DNA from: Steinernema hermaphroditum
Taxonomy: Eukaryota > Nematoda > Chromadorea > Rhabditida > Steinernematidae
Direction of reading: 5' to 3'
Assembly: GCA_030435675.1 (NCBI GenBank)
Contig: CM059625.1
Coordinates: 17,918,001 to 17,982,000, forward strand
DNA length: 64,000 nucleotides
Part shown: positions 34,701 to 47,769 of the stretch, in pieces
Numbering within the stretch: the first letter of the stretch is position 1
Layout of the letters: each line of letters opens with the position of its first letter
The notes under the pieces: generated by a model
The model's database searches: none
What the model was told of the DNA's origin: nothing
The model's input: the letters and a program-made list of their open reading frames with translations, nothing else
Made by a program: the position numbers and the translations under genes

Positions 34701-37700
34701 TCACCCGACAAAAGTCGCTTTGAGTCGACCTAAACGCGACGGCAATCTTGAAAAGAGTTGAAACATTTTTCTCACCTCTCCAGGCGGAATAACCACCGAC
34801 TCGTCAAGGAATTGGTCGATGCCCTCGATCAGCTCGCTCTTATCTCCGGCACCGTATGCAATCCGGTTGAATTGCTAAACAGTACGGAGGGTTAGAACAA
34901 CTAGAGGGGGAATCAGATCGTTATTGAACACTCCCCTCGAGGTCTACAACAGCGGCATTTTTAATTTCACGCCAACAAGGAAAACAGAGCTAACAAGAAA
35001 TTCTGCTAACAAGATTTTTAAATTTCACATCGAAATTAAGATAGCACAACTAGTTATTTTGGTTTATTTATAGAGCTAATTGCTAAAGCCGAAGATAAAC
35101 AACGGATTAGTGTAAACAAACTGACCCAGAATCAGGTGGGAGGTAAAAAAAACGAACTAGAAGAATTCCGCTATTAGAATTAACACACCTAATGCCTTTT
35201 TTAAATTATCATTGTGATGTTCTATTACAACGAGCAGTCGTATTTAAATTCAGCTCTCACAAGAGAATAGCCAACAAAAAATCGTTTTAAGGAAAAACAC
35301 TCTCTATGGTCAGAGCGCTATTGTCGAACAGTACGGTAATAAAATTTTGAATACCCTTCCTCAACGTAACCTATTGCGGTGCTACAAAAAGTAACTTAAG
35401 GAGATTAAGATCAGCTCAAAAAGTGGAACGCAGAACGGCGCCCAGAAGGCCGCACAAGAATAATACGCGTGACCGTCGGGGAATACCCGAGAGAGGTGAC
35501 CTCGCGGTTTCCAAAGATGCCGATTTATGACGAGCGCTAATCGAGGAGGTTTATCTCCCTACAGGACGATGACGATCAATCACATTAGAGAGTAAATATT
35601 TGATGTCAAGTGGGGGGCAATTGCACAACGGAAGAAGAGCGAAAGTGCGGGACTGGATGACCAGCCCGAGTTGGGATTAATATCACCCGGGCGACGGCTT
35701 ACTGTGCACTATCGCTCGTCATCAAGTGGCTCCCCTCTTAATGAGTGAGCGTACAACGCGAGTGTCACTATGCAGCCCTCGAAAAACGAACACATAGCCA
35801 CTGACTGACGTATCGGTGTTCTAAGGAAAAGAAAGGATGTCGGTGGTGATGAAAGTGATCTTCGCGCGTCCCGCACTTGAATATAAAGACCCTGTTTTGT
35901 AATTAACACCACCCCTGCTAATGGATAGCCGTTGGCCAGCAATTCCATACTGACAATGATAAATGAAGAAAATCAGGTATTGTTACCCGGTTCCGGCTTA
36001 TCCATTGGGGGAAACTTTCATCGCAGAGTGCATAATACCCGCAGACAATAATAAGTGCTTGAGAGAAAACAAATTAAACTCGCTGCACGGGGCTGCGGTC
36101 AGGCCCCATGGGTACCGCAAGCAGCAAAAGACCACTCACCTGGTTGGACATGAGGGTCGCGATAGACCGGCCCAACTCGTGATAGTTACCATCCTCAAGG
36201 TGGGGTCCTAGTATGACGAACAGGAATCGAACAGGAACTTTGCTTTCAGCAAATTCCGGGAGATAGGTAGGCCGGGCCAACCGAACCATCACAAATCGAG
36301 CCTTGCTCAGGAACGAGACAGGGCCAACAAGAACCTAAACAAAAATTTGGAGTTCATGCACATGATGAATTCGGATATCAATACGCTATTTCACCAAAAG
36401 CATTTGGGAAGCAGGAACGATTTTTGTTTTACCTTGAACTTTTTGCTCAAGGAGGGACATTTCACTTACCTGAGCCAATTCTGTGTCCTCGTCACTTTTC
36501 TTCATTATCTCTTCTCCTCGATACTGTGTCAAATCGCCGGATTTAGAGGATGATTTTTTGTTAATACTAAAACTATGGTTACTTCTCGGGTTAATGCATG
36601 ATTCTCACTCAGTCAGAGTGTTCGAAATAAATTGAACCACACTTTGGCGTTTTCGGTGCATAGGAGTAGGCACTAGATGCCCCGACTCTACACTTTCAAT
36701 CGTCCGAACATTTGGATAACTAAATAGTGCCTGTGACTGCGGTGTCTTAGGAATGTGTCATTACCTGCGTTGATTGACTGGAATGGACCCTCCTTTCTGA
36801 ATACTGTTCTGATACTCGTCGTCTTCCATAATTGTAGGTTGTTGGAACGAATGCTGACGATAAAAGCTTCTGTGAGGCTCTGCGTAAACTTAAGCACTCA
36901 TCTTGCCTCGTTTAAAATACAACACGTACCTGTGCTATCACGTCTAGGTGCAATGGGAACGGCCGATGATGACGTTCTCAGTGTGGCGGTGTGTCTCTCA
37001 AAGAATCCACTTGCTGCTGTGGAGATGCGCGACATGCGACGATTTGGAACCTGGCTAAAGAATGATTGAACAAACTGAAGAAAGTGAACTATTCACCAGT
37101 GCTGCATTTGTAGAATTTCCATAATTTTCTTTGTGTTTGTAAGGTTATGTCCTTCAGACGACATGGCTTTAGCAATGCTTTCACAGATTTGCTCATAAGA
37201 AGCAGCTTCGAGGTCAAGAAGGATGACACCTGCAAATGAATGAAAAAAACTAAAACTACAACTAGGTCGGCGGTCTCTATCTTCGACGTAACGCGCAACG
37301 CTTTCAGTAACTTAATTCTGCAGCAGATTCCAATGTTTTTAATCCTTTTATCATCTATGCAATATCGTCCGATTTTGTGGCGATCAATTTGCACGCTGGT
37401 CTAGGAGATTGAACTGATAAGGAGACAGCTGAGTGCGCGTTACTTTCAAATAGAATTGTTGCCTATCTTTCAAAGGCGAACGAACTGAACCCTCCTTTTA
37501 CCAGCTTGCACTATGTTCAGCCAAAAGAACGTTAATACGATGGTGAGTTTTAAGTACAGATGATGTACTTTGGAATGACCGAATCTTCGACCACGCTGTG
37601 ATGACAGGTTAAAAATTTACCTTTGGCCATGCACTTCCTGAGTTGTAACAGAGAATGGAATGACAGAAATGCCACATGTGGGAGACCCCAGTGATGATCG

Positions 37701-38971
37701 ACACCTTCAACATCCTGAAGCATGGCAAACGTAGGGATCAAAGATAGACAGTAGCTACCTCTTCGTACTTGATCCACCTAGCCGTTTCCTTCCAAACTCC
37801 TTCGTTTCGCGCTTCGTTTCGCATATGAAAGTCATATAGCTCGATGAGGACCTGAAAGAAAGCATATTAACGACACGACAAAGAAACAAGGGTGCGCATA
37901 AAGGATACTCACTCGGGTTGGGGTCAATGCCGACTGCTTACGATGCTCACCTCCGTTGATAGAATCATTGCTGTTCATGGAGTTCATCGAACTATAGGAA
38001 AATGTTTTGTTTGCACCTGCAACAACCAACATTCAACAGGAACGTTTTTAATACAACTTAGGTTTTCTGGAGTCCTTTAGCACGTTACAAAAGGCAGTTT
38101 AATAGTTAGCTGTTTGTGTTCGTTTTTGTTTTTTCTTACAAAAGTTGTGTGTGTTCGCTGGTAGCTAACTTTACAGAGAAAACTGGAGATGAAAGAAAAT
38201 AATAAAGAGAAGTTTTGATGGTGTCTTTTATTGTCGTGGTTCACGAATCCCCGACACTGCACTTTATTTACAGTCTGTCTCTCCTTCACGAGACATGAGG
38301 ATTAGTGCAGAATATGATTTGACCGCCAGCGGATTCATAGCGAGATACCCTTACCGTAATTCCGGATACTAATTCTTGACCCATTTGTATTTTGCTTGCC
38401 ATGATTTTTACTTTCAAAAACACATTCAAATGGAATCTAGTCATGAAAGGTTTCGCTCATAGTAACAGAACAGTGTCTGATGTTTCACTGGACGCGATGT
38501 GCAAAAGAATGCAAAATAATGGCTCAGTTAAGACACAACACGTTGTTGATGGTCTCGTAGATTACCGTGACGGATGATCTTTATGTTAAGGTACGTGGCG
38601 TTAAAATCATTAAAAAATTATGATTCACTAACGCAAATATTTGACATACCATCATTAAGATTTCGGTGCTGAGCAGAAAGCAATTCCTGGAGGACATTCA
38701 AGTCGGTCATATCCTTCGGTGATCCTGGTCGAGAAGTCGATAACCCTCCTTCGCCTGTTGTTATGAAAAGGGTAAAATAATAAGGGCAACGTTTGTTTGT
38801 AAAGCTCAAAAAATAGCATATCGATTATTTGAAGAAATTCTCACCAATGGCAAAGCATACATGTCGTTGTTGCTCAGGATGTTTTTGCGAATTGTCAGAA
38901 TCACGAGGCGTCAGATGCTGACCATCCTCCTCGGCAGATAGCAGCGGAACACCCGGAGAGTCGGATACCAT
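31766..38971 (-). CDS. SLC4 bicarbonate transporter (ABTS / anion-exchanger family)
   Basis: Plasma-membrane anion/bicarbonate transporter controlling intracellular pH and chloride. ATG at 38971 gives [12 protein letters not shown]. Exons include 38971-38845, 38754-38650, about 38005-37914 and about 37854-37762 ([12 protein letters not shown]), then [14 protein letters not shown] and [19 protein letters not shown], typical of the band-3 cytoplasmic domain, followed by [15 protein letters not shown] and [12 protein letters not shown] (36340-36140), and [17 protein letters not shown] (about 34875-34785). Membrane exons start at [23 protein letters not shown] (about 34450), run through [79 protein letters not shown], and end in an acidic tail with stop at 31766. 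N-glycosylation sites NSSN lie in the third extracellular loop. Which ABTS paralogue cannot be fixed by eye. Confidence 0.93.
34880..36130. other. Large intron of the SLC4 gene with a GC-richer block
   Basis: About 1.25 kb of intron. The part 35420-35940 is markedly richer in G and C than its surroundings (for example CGCGTGACCGTCGGGGAATA) and contains a short minus frame (35948-35709). No repeat termini or recognised RNA gene was found; a decayed transposon is possible. Confidence 0.4.
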
Positions 38972-41335
38972 TTTTGCCTTTTGCTTTTAATGCTAATCAC
39001 TAGCAGAGCGGAAGGAATTAGGAAAAACTGAAAAAATAATGTCAGAATGAGAGGACCACAAAGCAAGAATGCGCAGACGACGGTGAGTTGTGACTGTATT
39101 TGTTTATCCGAGCCATGACGCTTACACGGGGCGCTCGATATGACGGCAACCGAATAGGCACATCCAAAAAAAGTTGTAAAACAACCGTGACAGTTTAAAA
39201 ATGCTGACGATCTAAGAGCGTAGGTAAACTAGCACTTTTAATGAGCATCAGTTACTGCGTTTCTCCGAATATTTCCGGTCAAAACAGCATGGTCGGAAAG
39301 TACCAGGGAAGCGATTTTAGAAAAGACAGACTATTGGCAGAGGTACACTATGTGAGAGAACAATATAGAGAGGTGGATACAGCATACGCAGAAATTATGC
39401 CAGTTATGAGATGCGCCGTGTCAAAATTCGACTCTGACACCTTCGAATTCTTTGTTCGTCTTTAGGGGCGCGGTTGGCATTTGCCTCCTCCTTCTCCCGC
39501 AGCTCTCCGCGGTCGTCGCCAAAAGTGCACTGTCATAACGTTTTTTTTCTGCACAACAATACAGCCGCGGATAGATGATCCACAATGTCTGCGCGCCAAA
39601 AAAATGTTGTGGTCAGCTTTCCGTAGGGCGCCAATAGACCGAAGCAACCTAAGGCGTCCTTTGAAACAACCATCGATTCGCATAACGAAAATAATCGTGG
39701 TGTGGAAACGGTTTGTTTACGTTTTGTCTCATAAATTCAGTGCGTGCAAGCCGCTTATTGAAATTTTCCACGTAGCACTTTGAATGCCCCAAGATGTTCC
39801 TTATGCATCCTTATGCACGAGGTAGCAAACACCTCTAGTTGTTGCATACCGCCGATCAACTAAAGGGGCATGAAGGCCTTGTAATCATTGCCGACGTAGC
39901 ACTACGCATTTCCGGTGGCTTTCAAAACAAAGGGAATAGAACAGGTGATGCGCCCGGGCCACAAACAAAACAATGTATTCCATTTTGTGGTCTTCCAGAA
40001 TGGTGAACGCACTAGACTGTAAAGGTTCCAGATCAAGAGTACTTTCTCGACCGGCCTGCTGAGAGGCCGTCGCCCGTGAGTTGATAACGAAAAGGTGTCT
40101 GTATCAGAATTATCAGAGATAGATGAGAATGAAGAGGAATAAGGAGCGACGGAAGGCGATTAGTAGCATCGGACACCGATGGACAAGAAGCCGACCATAG
40201 ATTGCAGCGATTGTCATTTTCGATGAAAAGCGAATCTCTGTCTACGCATGAGATTTAAGACTTGAAGAGCGAGGTGTAGAGAAAATGTCCGTGGGAGGAG
40301 TTGCGTCGAGGTACCGCCCCCACCGTGGCTACCGACAAAAAGACGGCGCGTAAGTCATCGGTATGCAATGTACCACAAAAAAACACTACATTTTTGCACC
40401 TCTTACGTATATGCGGATAGTTTCGAGGCTTCAGCAGGTACGTTTTGTTCGTTAGCGTTCCCAAACAAAGCTACCCATACAATCAAAGATAAATGAACAG
40501 GAGTCGGGTTGGGTAATAATTACATATCGAATTGCTTATACGTTGCGAAGGTCATATAAAACATTCAGTTTCCTTCTGTCGTCGTTGTTTTTGTTTTACT
40601 AGTCCCGCATGTAACGCAATTAAAAACGAAATGGATAATTCCCGCGGCCGAATTAGGACACCTGCACTTTCTTTGCTAATGGTGCAATATAATACTGCAT
40701 TAAATGGAGATGATCGCTTGCGAGTGTGCGAATCTCACGGACTCACGTACCATTTTAGACACGGGAGTATATTGAAAATCGAAAGAACTGTAAATTGGTA
40801 ATGGCTGGGCAAAATCGTTCATAGCGGTTCACTATTCTTAACACTTATAGCAGAATCCAGTTGACTATGGCTAAATGAGTCTTTATATTGGATTCACAAA
40901 AAAATGGGTCGACTAATATTAATCGCAAATTTGCTGGTAATGCGTTACCGTTAATTGTAAGTTCAAGCAACATTAAACATTATCTTTCTACTTCCCAATG
41001 ACGGCAATTGAGAAGATACATAAGAACAGAGAAAAGTACGCTGTTGTACAACAATTTGTTTCATTTCTATTCTTCTTTTCCTTTTCAATTTTAGTTTATA
41101 ATGACGAGAATATTGAAGTCATGCCAGTGGTCATCGTCTAAAATCATATGTCCTTTATTTTTTCGTCAATGGCATGCGCACATGCCTTTTGACTTATCAC
41201 TGAACCGACGTTCGACATGTAAATCAAGAATTTATCAATGTTACGTAATACACAATGTACAACTTCTGCATAACCAGAAAAGAATACGTGAACTTGAAAG
41301 TACTTCACTGGACGTCAACCCTTGGTGTCGCTAAT
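38972..41335. other. Intergenic between SLC4 and atg-3, nothing recognised
   Basis: Contains the SLC4 promoter side and the atg-3 3' side. Short open frames such as 39241-39465 and 39481-39783 (+) lack recognisable motifs. Confidence 0.45.
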
Positions 41336-42598
41336 TTACAAGTAGATCGTCTGTGTGTAGTCATACTCGATTGTAGGAATGGCGGCCTGAAAGGAAATTG
41401 GGATTTTTTATGTGCAAAATCATTTCATTAACATATGCTCAATCGAAAGGAATGTGGAACTAAGTGACCACGAAACTCAAAAAATATTTGAGCATAAGCA
41501 CGGAAGAAGGTGTGTGCAATATGTTAGCGATATCGATAGTTAACGATATATTGTAGATGGAAATAATCAAAACTAACCTGGACGAATTTCAAGAAGATGA
41601 GAAGAAACTGATGAACGGTCATGTCGCGGCCACTGTCAGCGAGTTGTTCTATGAGTCGCTTCATGACGTCAGCGTGCTTGCAGGGATGAATTGTAGCCAT
41701 GGGATAGTCAGGGAAATAGGGGTGACTTTCGGTGGTGATAGTCTTTTTTGCATGTTCCTGAGAGAAATCGTCATACATTTCTTCGACTTTCAAAGGCCGT
41801 TTCTGTTCATCGTAACCGGAAACCCAGAGACGTGGAACCTGGAAGTAATCTTGGTGAGCACTACACGATCAGAAATATGTGACGTTCAAAATAGCTTGCC
41901 AGCTATGTCTAAAAGAAATTTTTAGCTTTGATATAAAGTAGGTTTTTTAAACTGCACAAAATAAAGACTGTAACACTCACCCGATAGTAGTTATCGTATG
42001 TGATGTAGAGATCATAGGTTCTGGTTTTAACAACGTTATCCTCACTGCCTTCAATGACTTGGTGGGAAACGACGCGGTTTGGGTCGTCAACCTCCAGGTC
42101 ACCGCTAGCCATGAATGCATCCATATCCATTGGAGCATCGTCATCTTCCTCATCCGCCTGCTGAGCGTTGTTGCTTGACGATTCAATTCCGATAGACTCC
42201 GAGGCTCCAGGCGCATTACCAGCAAAGTGATGGGTGTCAACCCAGCCTTCGTCGTCATCTACGGTGTCGAATCCTTCCTCGTTCGTTTCTCCCGTCTTTG
42301 TCAGGATTTTCTCTAGCTTCGGGTCATAATCTATGTTCTTGCAGCGCTGATGGCAGGGAACACCGCGGATGATTAGAAATTGCTTGTCCTCGGGAAGATA
42401 GCTCTTCATCCTGCTCTGATCTGGCGCACGAGACCACGACCACGTGGGGCAGTGGTGGACAAGATGGTCGCCAGCTACCACGAACTCTTCTGGTGTGATC
42501 ATACCAGTTTCTTTGAATTTCGACTCCGTCATGACAGGCATGATCATTTGTCCAACACCGAGAGCTGCCGACTTCACGCTGTTTACGAAATCGTTCAT
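41336..42598 (-). CDS. atg-3: ATG3, E2-like enzyme for Atg8/LGG lipidation
   Basis: Cytosolic E2-like enzyme that transfers Atg8-family proteins to phosphatidylethanolamine during autophagosome formation. Exon 1 (42598-41981) encodes MNDFVNSVKSAALGVGQ, an amphipathic N-terminus, then TPEEFVVAGDHLVHHCPTWSW, and the long acidic flexible region (EEGFDTVDDDEGWVD, DEEDDDAPMDMDAF) before RTYDLYITYDNYYR. Exon 2 (41838-41578) begins VPRLWVSGYDE and contains HPCKHADVMKRL, with the catalytic cysteine, and FLLIFLKFVQ. Exon 3 (about 41386-41336) ends AAIPTIEYDYTQTIYL. The motifs and order match ATG3 throughout; about 309 residues, the usual size. An ATTCCAG acceptor-like site about 20 bases upstream of the ATG may be the spliced-leader site. 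Confidence 0.95.
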
Positions 42599-44140
42599 TT
42601 TCTTAAGTCGATCGTTCTGGAATTTGTGAGTGTTGGGTAAGATAAATAAATTTTCATTTCGCAAAAAACCACCGCATCAATAGTGCGCGACACGGCGATT
42701 GCGAAAGCGAGAATAGCGACATAACACCGCGGCATCAAAACATGTGATGCGGCGACGCGCTTCACGTGACTTCGAGAGTTTTCTTATTCGCATAAACGGC
42801 GATTGCGATTGGTTTTTCCTTGGCCATGGGCCATGGATAATAAATGATCATTTCATGTCTTAGTTACAATGCGCACATTGCATCGCTACGAAATTAGGTA
42901 AAGCTCAACAAATATTTAATGCATATGTGTACTTAAACGGTTGATGAGGAAACACAGGTGAGTGCACTAGTACCAGTTGTATCTCATTGTGAACACAACC
43001 AGTCAAATTCTAACAATAATAGCCTACAAAGTTGTCTAGCTGCTTGGTATTGCTTCTTGGACTGTCTACTAGGTTGGTCGAGATAATAATAGCCTGTTGA
43101 TTGATGCGGTCATTGTTTGTTGTGAGAACAAATAAATAGAGCCCTTTACAGCAAAACTGACACACTTTTCCGACAATGTAGCCCTGAAGCATTAACGATG
43201 ACGGCTATATAATTTGGAACTATAGCGAAAGAAATTTCATAAAAAAGCATATACCACTGCTACACTGCGTTTTTCACATGCCAACAAGATACTTGTTCTA
43301 CAGTTCCCTCCCCTGTTGTTTCATGCCTTTCCCAAAATTTTTAAGCGATAAAAAATTTCGCTTATTGGCTACTCTATATAGTTTCACACAGCAAAACGTG
43401 AACTCGTTAACGATCAAGCAAGCGACAGAAAACACGACAAGTGAGAGAAGTTTTTCGTCAGTAGCCCATCCGAGCAATCTAATCGATTATAGCGCCCACT
43501 ATCGTGATGGACCGCATCGCTTCACAAATCGGCAAGCCGAAAACTACGACGACATGGTGTGACCGAACGTACGAGATATTCTTGCCGCGATCGCGTCGTA
43601 TTACGATCGTTTTAGGTGGGCTCCAGACTATAACTCGAATGATATTGTCGCGCGTCTTTTCTTTCGAAGCAGATCGATATGAACAATCTTCTTGAACGGT
43701 GGACCGGGTGCTTCTTTTTTAGTTTTCACTGTGTCTATGTCCTAGACAATATTTCTGGCACTTCGTTGAACGCTCATCTGCAACACGTGTACGCTGAACT
43801 TAATAATTCCAACGAGAAACAAGTAAATAAAATATCTCATCGATCTAAATTCAACTTTTTAAATTATTCGCATTGTCTCGTCTTTAAAGAAGTATGCGCA
43901 TTTCAATATGATTTGTCTGTTTTTCTTAATGTGTTTGCGGAGACGCGGTTATATTTCGATATTGCTGTTAGCTGTCCTGGTCGGTAATGTATTTCAATGA
44001 TACCACGGTCAGCACGCCTAGATGCACAACGCTGCATAAGTAGTGAATATCACCAATAAGCGATGCCTTTCAAGACAAAAGATTTCACCCATCGGGAGAT
44101 ATTTTACAATTCTTGTCGCCGTAATAGAAATACCTTTTAT
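42599..44140. other. Intergenic between divergent atg-3 and GAR1
   Basis: About 1.5 kb shared upstream region of two divergently transcribed genes. It holds short frames (43278-43562, 43679-43987, +) with no recognised motif. Confidence 0.45.
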
Positions 44141-44146
44141 TTTCAG
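44141..44146 (+). promoter_or_regulatory. Candidate spliced-leader acceptor of GAR1
   Basis: TTTCAG ends seven bases before the GAR1 ATG, after a TTTTATTTTCAG tract, and there is no in-frame exon upstream. This is the usual form of a nematode trans-splice acceptor. Confidence 0.55.
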
Positions 44147-44152
44147 ATCAGA

Positions 44153-44901
44153 ATGTCCTTCCGCGGAGGACGTGGCGGTGGTGGACGAGGAGGTCGTGGT
44201 GGTGGACGTGGAGGCCGCGGAGGTTTCGGCGGACGTCAGGATTACGGACCGCCCGAGGAAGTTGTCGGTATGTTTCAGTCATATTACGGTTCCGCTTTGA
44301 ATACGTGCTGTTTCAGAGGTTGGATCTGTTTCTCATACGTGCCAGGATGACCTTGTCTGCAGCAATATCTCCGGCAAGGTGCCTTATTTCAACGCTTTCG
44401 TCTACCTTAAGAACATGGAAGAAGTCGGAAAGATCGATGAGATCTTTGGAGGTCTGAAGGACAACGTACGATCAAATCCATTCTTTGTATTGTTGTAACC
44501 TCATGATTTAGGGGTTCTCAGTGAAGCTCAGTGCCGGACTTAAAGCGGATAAGATTAAGGCTGAGACGGTCCTCTACATTGATCCCGCGAAGCTTCTTCC
44601 TCTCGAGCGCTTTATCGGAGGTCAACAGCGCGGCCGTGGACGTGGTGGTCCTCGAGGAGCTGGAGGGCGTGGAGGACGCGGAGGAGATCGCGGTGGACGT
44701 GGTGGTGGATTCAGGGGCGGTGACCGTGGAGGTCGCGGAGGTGGATTCCGTGGTGGAGATCGTGGCGGCCGTGGTGGAGGATTCCGTGGAGGTGATCGAG
44801 GTGGATTCCGCGGTGGAAATCGTGGAGGTGGATTCGGAAAGCGACCCTTCAACGACAATTCCTCAACACCTCAGAATAAGAAGATCAAGTTCAGTGATTA
44901 A
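44153..44901 (+). CDS. GAR1: GAR1, H/ACA ribonucleoprotein subunit 1
   Basis: Nucleolar subunit of H/ACA snoRNPs that guide pseudouridylation of rRNA and also act with telomerase RNA in other animals. Exon 1 (44153-44267) encodes an N-terminal Gly/Arg-rich box (SFRGGRGGG...) and PPEEVV. Exon 2 (44317-44465) gives [14 protein letters not shown] and [25 protein letters not shown], the conserved core. Exon 3 (44512-44901) encodes [29 protein letters not shown] and a long C-terminal RGG array (about 44625-44845). Splice junctions keep frame (VV-E-V; DN-G-F). The two RGG boxes flanking a roughly 80-residue core are diagnostic. Repeated GGTGGA codons make open frames on other strands, which are shadows. 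Confidence 0.95.
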
Positions 44902-45580
44902 TCGGACTTAATCCAATTGTTAATTTTCTTGTTGATACGTTGTTACTTGTTGTTTTGCAATGTTTTCTTGAAATACAAAGAACAATCACCAGTTCAAAAA
45001 AAGTGCATTTCCATATTACTCCATATACCTTGTGGAAACACCGAATTTTATGCGTGTAGTTTTGGCTAATATGGCGTCGAATAATGTGACGTCGGCTAAT
45101 GTGGCTTCGGTATAATGTAAAATGCAGAAACTCCAATTTTTATTAATTATCATATTAATTATATTAATGTTTATTCATTTTTATTGATTAGCTTACATAT
45201 TAAGTGTATCAATTGCAAGCATACAACGTAATAAATCCCTGGTCATTGGTTCCTGCACGGGCCAACATCCAGGCTTCGCTTAGACTTACGTTAGTCTTCT
45301 GGCTAGATTTATTTTTTAAATACATTTTAAATTGGTTAAATAGATTTTTAAATAAGTTTTTAAATAGATTCATTTTTTATTTTAATTTTAAACATAAGCA
45401 AGGTAGATGTGTCCTGGTGATCATGATAATCAAGAGGACGAACCGCTTTTCTTGACGTTGTTCGAGAAACACTTTGACAAGCTTGTTTCGCTGGCCTTGT
45501 TTCGCATACTTCGCCGTGCCCCCACAGGTGAATCGTGTTGAGAGCCAACAACTGCCTGGTGATCCAAATTTCGAACTTGT
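44902..45580. other. Intergenic, GAR1 3' side
   Basis: AT-rich; includes a run of TTTTTAAATAGATTTTTAAA repeats near 45310-45380. No gene seen. Confidence 0.5.
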
Positions 45581-45581
45581 T

Positions 45582-45859
45582 TAGTTGATATCCCGCTATC
45601 TAAGCCGAATTTCGAAAATCCGCAGAGTCGAAACGATAGATAATTTATTCAGCTTTCGAATATTAAAAATATTCCGTCATATCACAAAACCCTGGTGAGT
45701 TAGAAGCAGTCGGAACTTTATAGTTGATATCCTGCTATCTCAGACGAATTTGAAAAATCCGCAGAGTCGAAACGATAGATAATTTATTCAGCTTTCGAAT
45801 ATTCAAAATATTTCAAGATATCACAAAACCCTGGTGAGTTAGAAGCAATCGGAACTTTT
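45582..45859. repeat. 139-bp unit present twice in tandem
   Basis: The unit starting TAGTTGATATCCCGCTATCT at 45582 is repeated from 45721 with period 139. It contains ATCCGCAGAGTCGAAACGAT and CACAAAACCCTGGTGAGTTA. The copies differ at roughly a dozen sites. Flanking it, an inverted pair (about 45506-45545 and 46083-46116) shares a CTCRACACGATTCRCYTGTG core followed by GGGGCA, so the tandem pair may sit within a larger repeated element. Confidence 0.75.
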
Positions 45860-46394
45860 CGGTTCGATAACCGAATAACGGATAACCGAAATACCTATGC
45901 TACCCCATAGTAGGCGCACCCGATATGCCGAAAACGCAGTTCCCTTGATACGGAGTGGCTTGCTTCCCAGTGTCGTGTGCAGATTTGGGTAAGTGGGTAG
46001 GTGCATTCGATGCGCTAGAGGGTGTGCTATCACGTGCATATGTCCATGTTGAGTCAAGTCCAGACCTGCTTCGGGGAAATCGGTCTCGACACGATTCGCT
46101 TGTGGGGGCAGGGAGAGGTGTGGGGGGGAAGTCTGGGAAAACTCTGCTCGCCGATCTATGCTGTATGTTTACGTCGTAACAATTTCCACGTAAATTACTT
46201 TTCATAAAACATCCTCGTCGCAAGAAATTTCATGCATTGTCGCACGCTTTTCTTAGGTTTTCCTTTGTCACAAGGTTTCCTTAGCGTATTGTACCTTCAT
46301 CATTCTGCTGCCTTCATAAAAATGTGCTAAACCACCCTGCTTACTACGACCATTAATGTACACATAAATATAGCTTTTGCAATATTCTTTAAAG

Positions 46395-46452
46395 GCCTGG
46401 CCATACTCCGCGGGTTACCCGGCGCGCGCGGGGCAAAAGTATGAGACGGCCT
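46395..46452. repeat. GC-rich imperfect hairpin
   Basis: AAGGCCTGGCCATACTCCGC at the left and its approximate complement (AGTATGAGACGGCCTTAA) at the right enclose CCCGGCGCGCGCGGGGC. It is an isolated GC-rich fold-back in AT-rich DNA. Confidence 0.5.
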
Positions 46453-47541
46453 TAACGTTTCTTAAGATCTTCAATGATGAATGAACAGCTGCACTTTTAT
46501 CATTATGTACTTTCATCTTGCCCGACTTTGCAGAAATGAGACTTTTTCAGCAATTATCTAAGTTCGTCCAAAGTTCAAGTTCATCCAATTAAAAGATTTT
46601 TCATTCAATTAGGGGATTCAAAAGTACAAAGCTATTTGGATCGACTTTTAATTCTATATGCATGGTTTCAAACCAACTGTAGTAAGGAGGTTGTCAATTA
46701 AGCAGCCCATTTTAATGAATCAAGATTGCTACCATTGGGAAGCGTGAGAACCGACGTCACATGCGTCACATGCGTCACACAGCAATTTTTTTTACATTGC
46801 TTTATAATTGCTAGCATCATTCCGCTGAAACAGTCCGATATCAACCACGTAGTCCATTTGTTCCGTTCCAGTTACATGCTAACATACTTTGGTTATTGCG
46901 GCATGGATTTTAAGTGAATCAGGCGTCCGGATTTCTTTGCTGGGAAACGGGTGTTTTCCGAAGTTCCGTGCAACTACCGCGCAAGGTGTTACGTCGCCCC
47001 TTTTTAAAGTACTGAAATATTACCTAGAGTCATGTGTTGTGTCTTATAAAAAGATTGTAACCAAACAAAGTCAGTGCAAATTGGATATTTTTCCCGCACC
47101 TCATTCCCGCATTTTTCCCGCCATTTCGACGGGCCAAGAAAATGACCATCACAACACAAAAGACCTCAAACATCAAGAGGAATGCAATGTATAGGTCACC
47201 AATTATAGTGTGGTATGAGAGTTCACTGTACTCAACAATGCATCAATCAGCTTTACCACAAGTCTAAACATGACGAGAAAAATGAATGTTTATCAAGTGT
47301 CCCATTTTCAATGCTCCAACCCAACATATTGCTTACTACACACGTCATTTCGCTATCTTCTATCGTTTTTTACGAACTTTACTATGTTCTGTTAATGTTT
47401 GCTGGTCCATAAAACCTTTAAAACCGTTGGGCAAGTTCTAGGAAGACCTAGTAAGAACGCCTGCAACATACCAATGATCGCGCGAGTCGACATTTATATT
47501 GCCTTTGAATGTGTAAAATTCTATACATTGTCTTTCATTAT

Positions 47542-47769
47542 GCACATGTAGTCATTCCCTACGTACACCGCAAATGTACATTACGCGGTGATTCACGACG
47601 TTGTTCTTAAAGGTAAAGTGGTTTCCATATGTACTTTACGACTGTGCACTTTAGCGCGCGCTTTCTGACACTGGTGCGCCGTGAACGTATTTTAGTGGCG
47701 ATAGCATTTCGGTAGACGCGGAAGCATCCACATTGACGTTCTCCTACTGTAGGGAATGACTACATGTGC
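47542..47769. mobile_element. Small MITE-like element with 21-bp inverted repeats
   Basis: The 21-base sequence beginning GCACATGTAGTCATTCCCTA and ending in C (47542-47562) is exactly complemented at 47749-47769. The interior of about 190 bases has no coding frame and contains GCGCGCGC near 47655. Target duplication was not clear. Confidence 0.65.

Noticed and set aside
44622..44858. Proline/arginine-rich minus frame
   Set aside because: Antisense shadow of the GAR1 RGG repeats.
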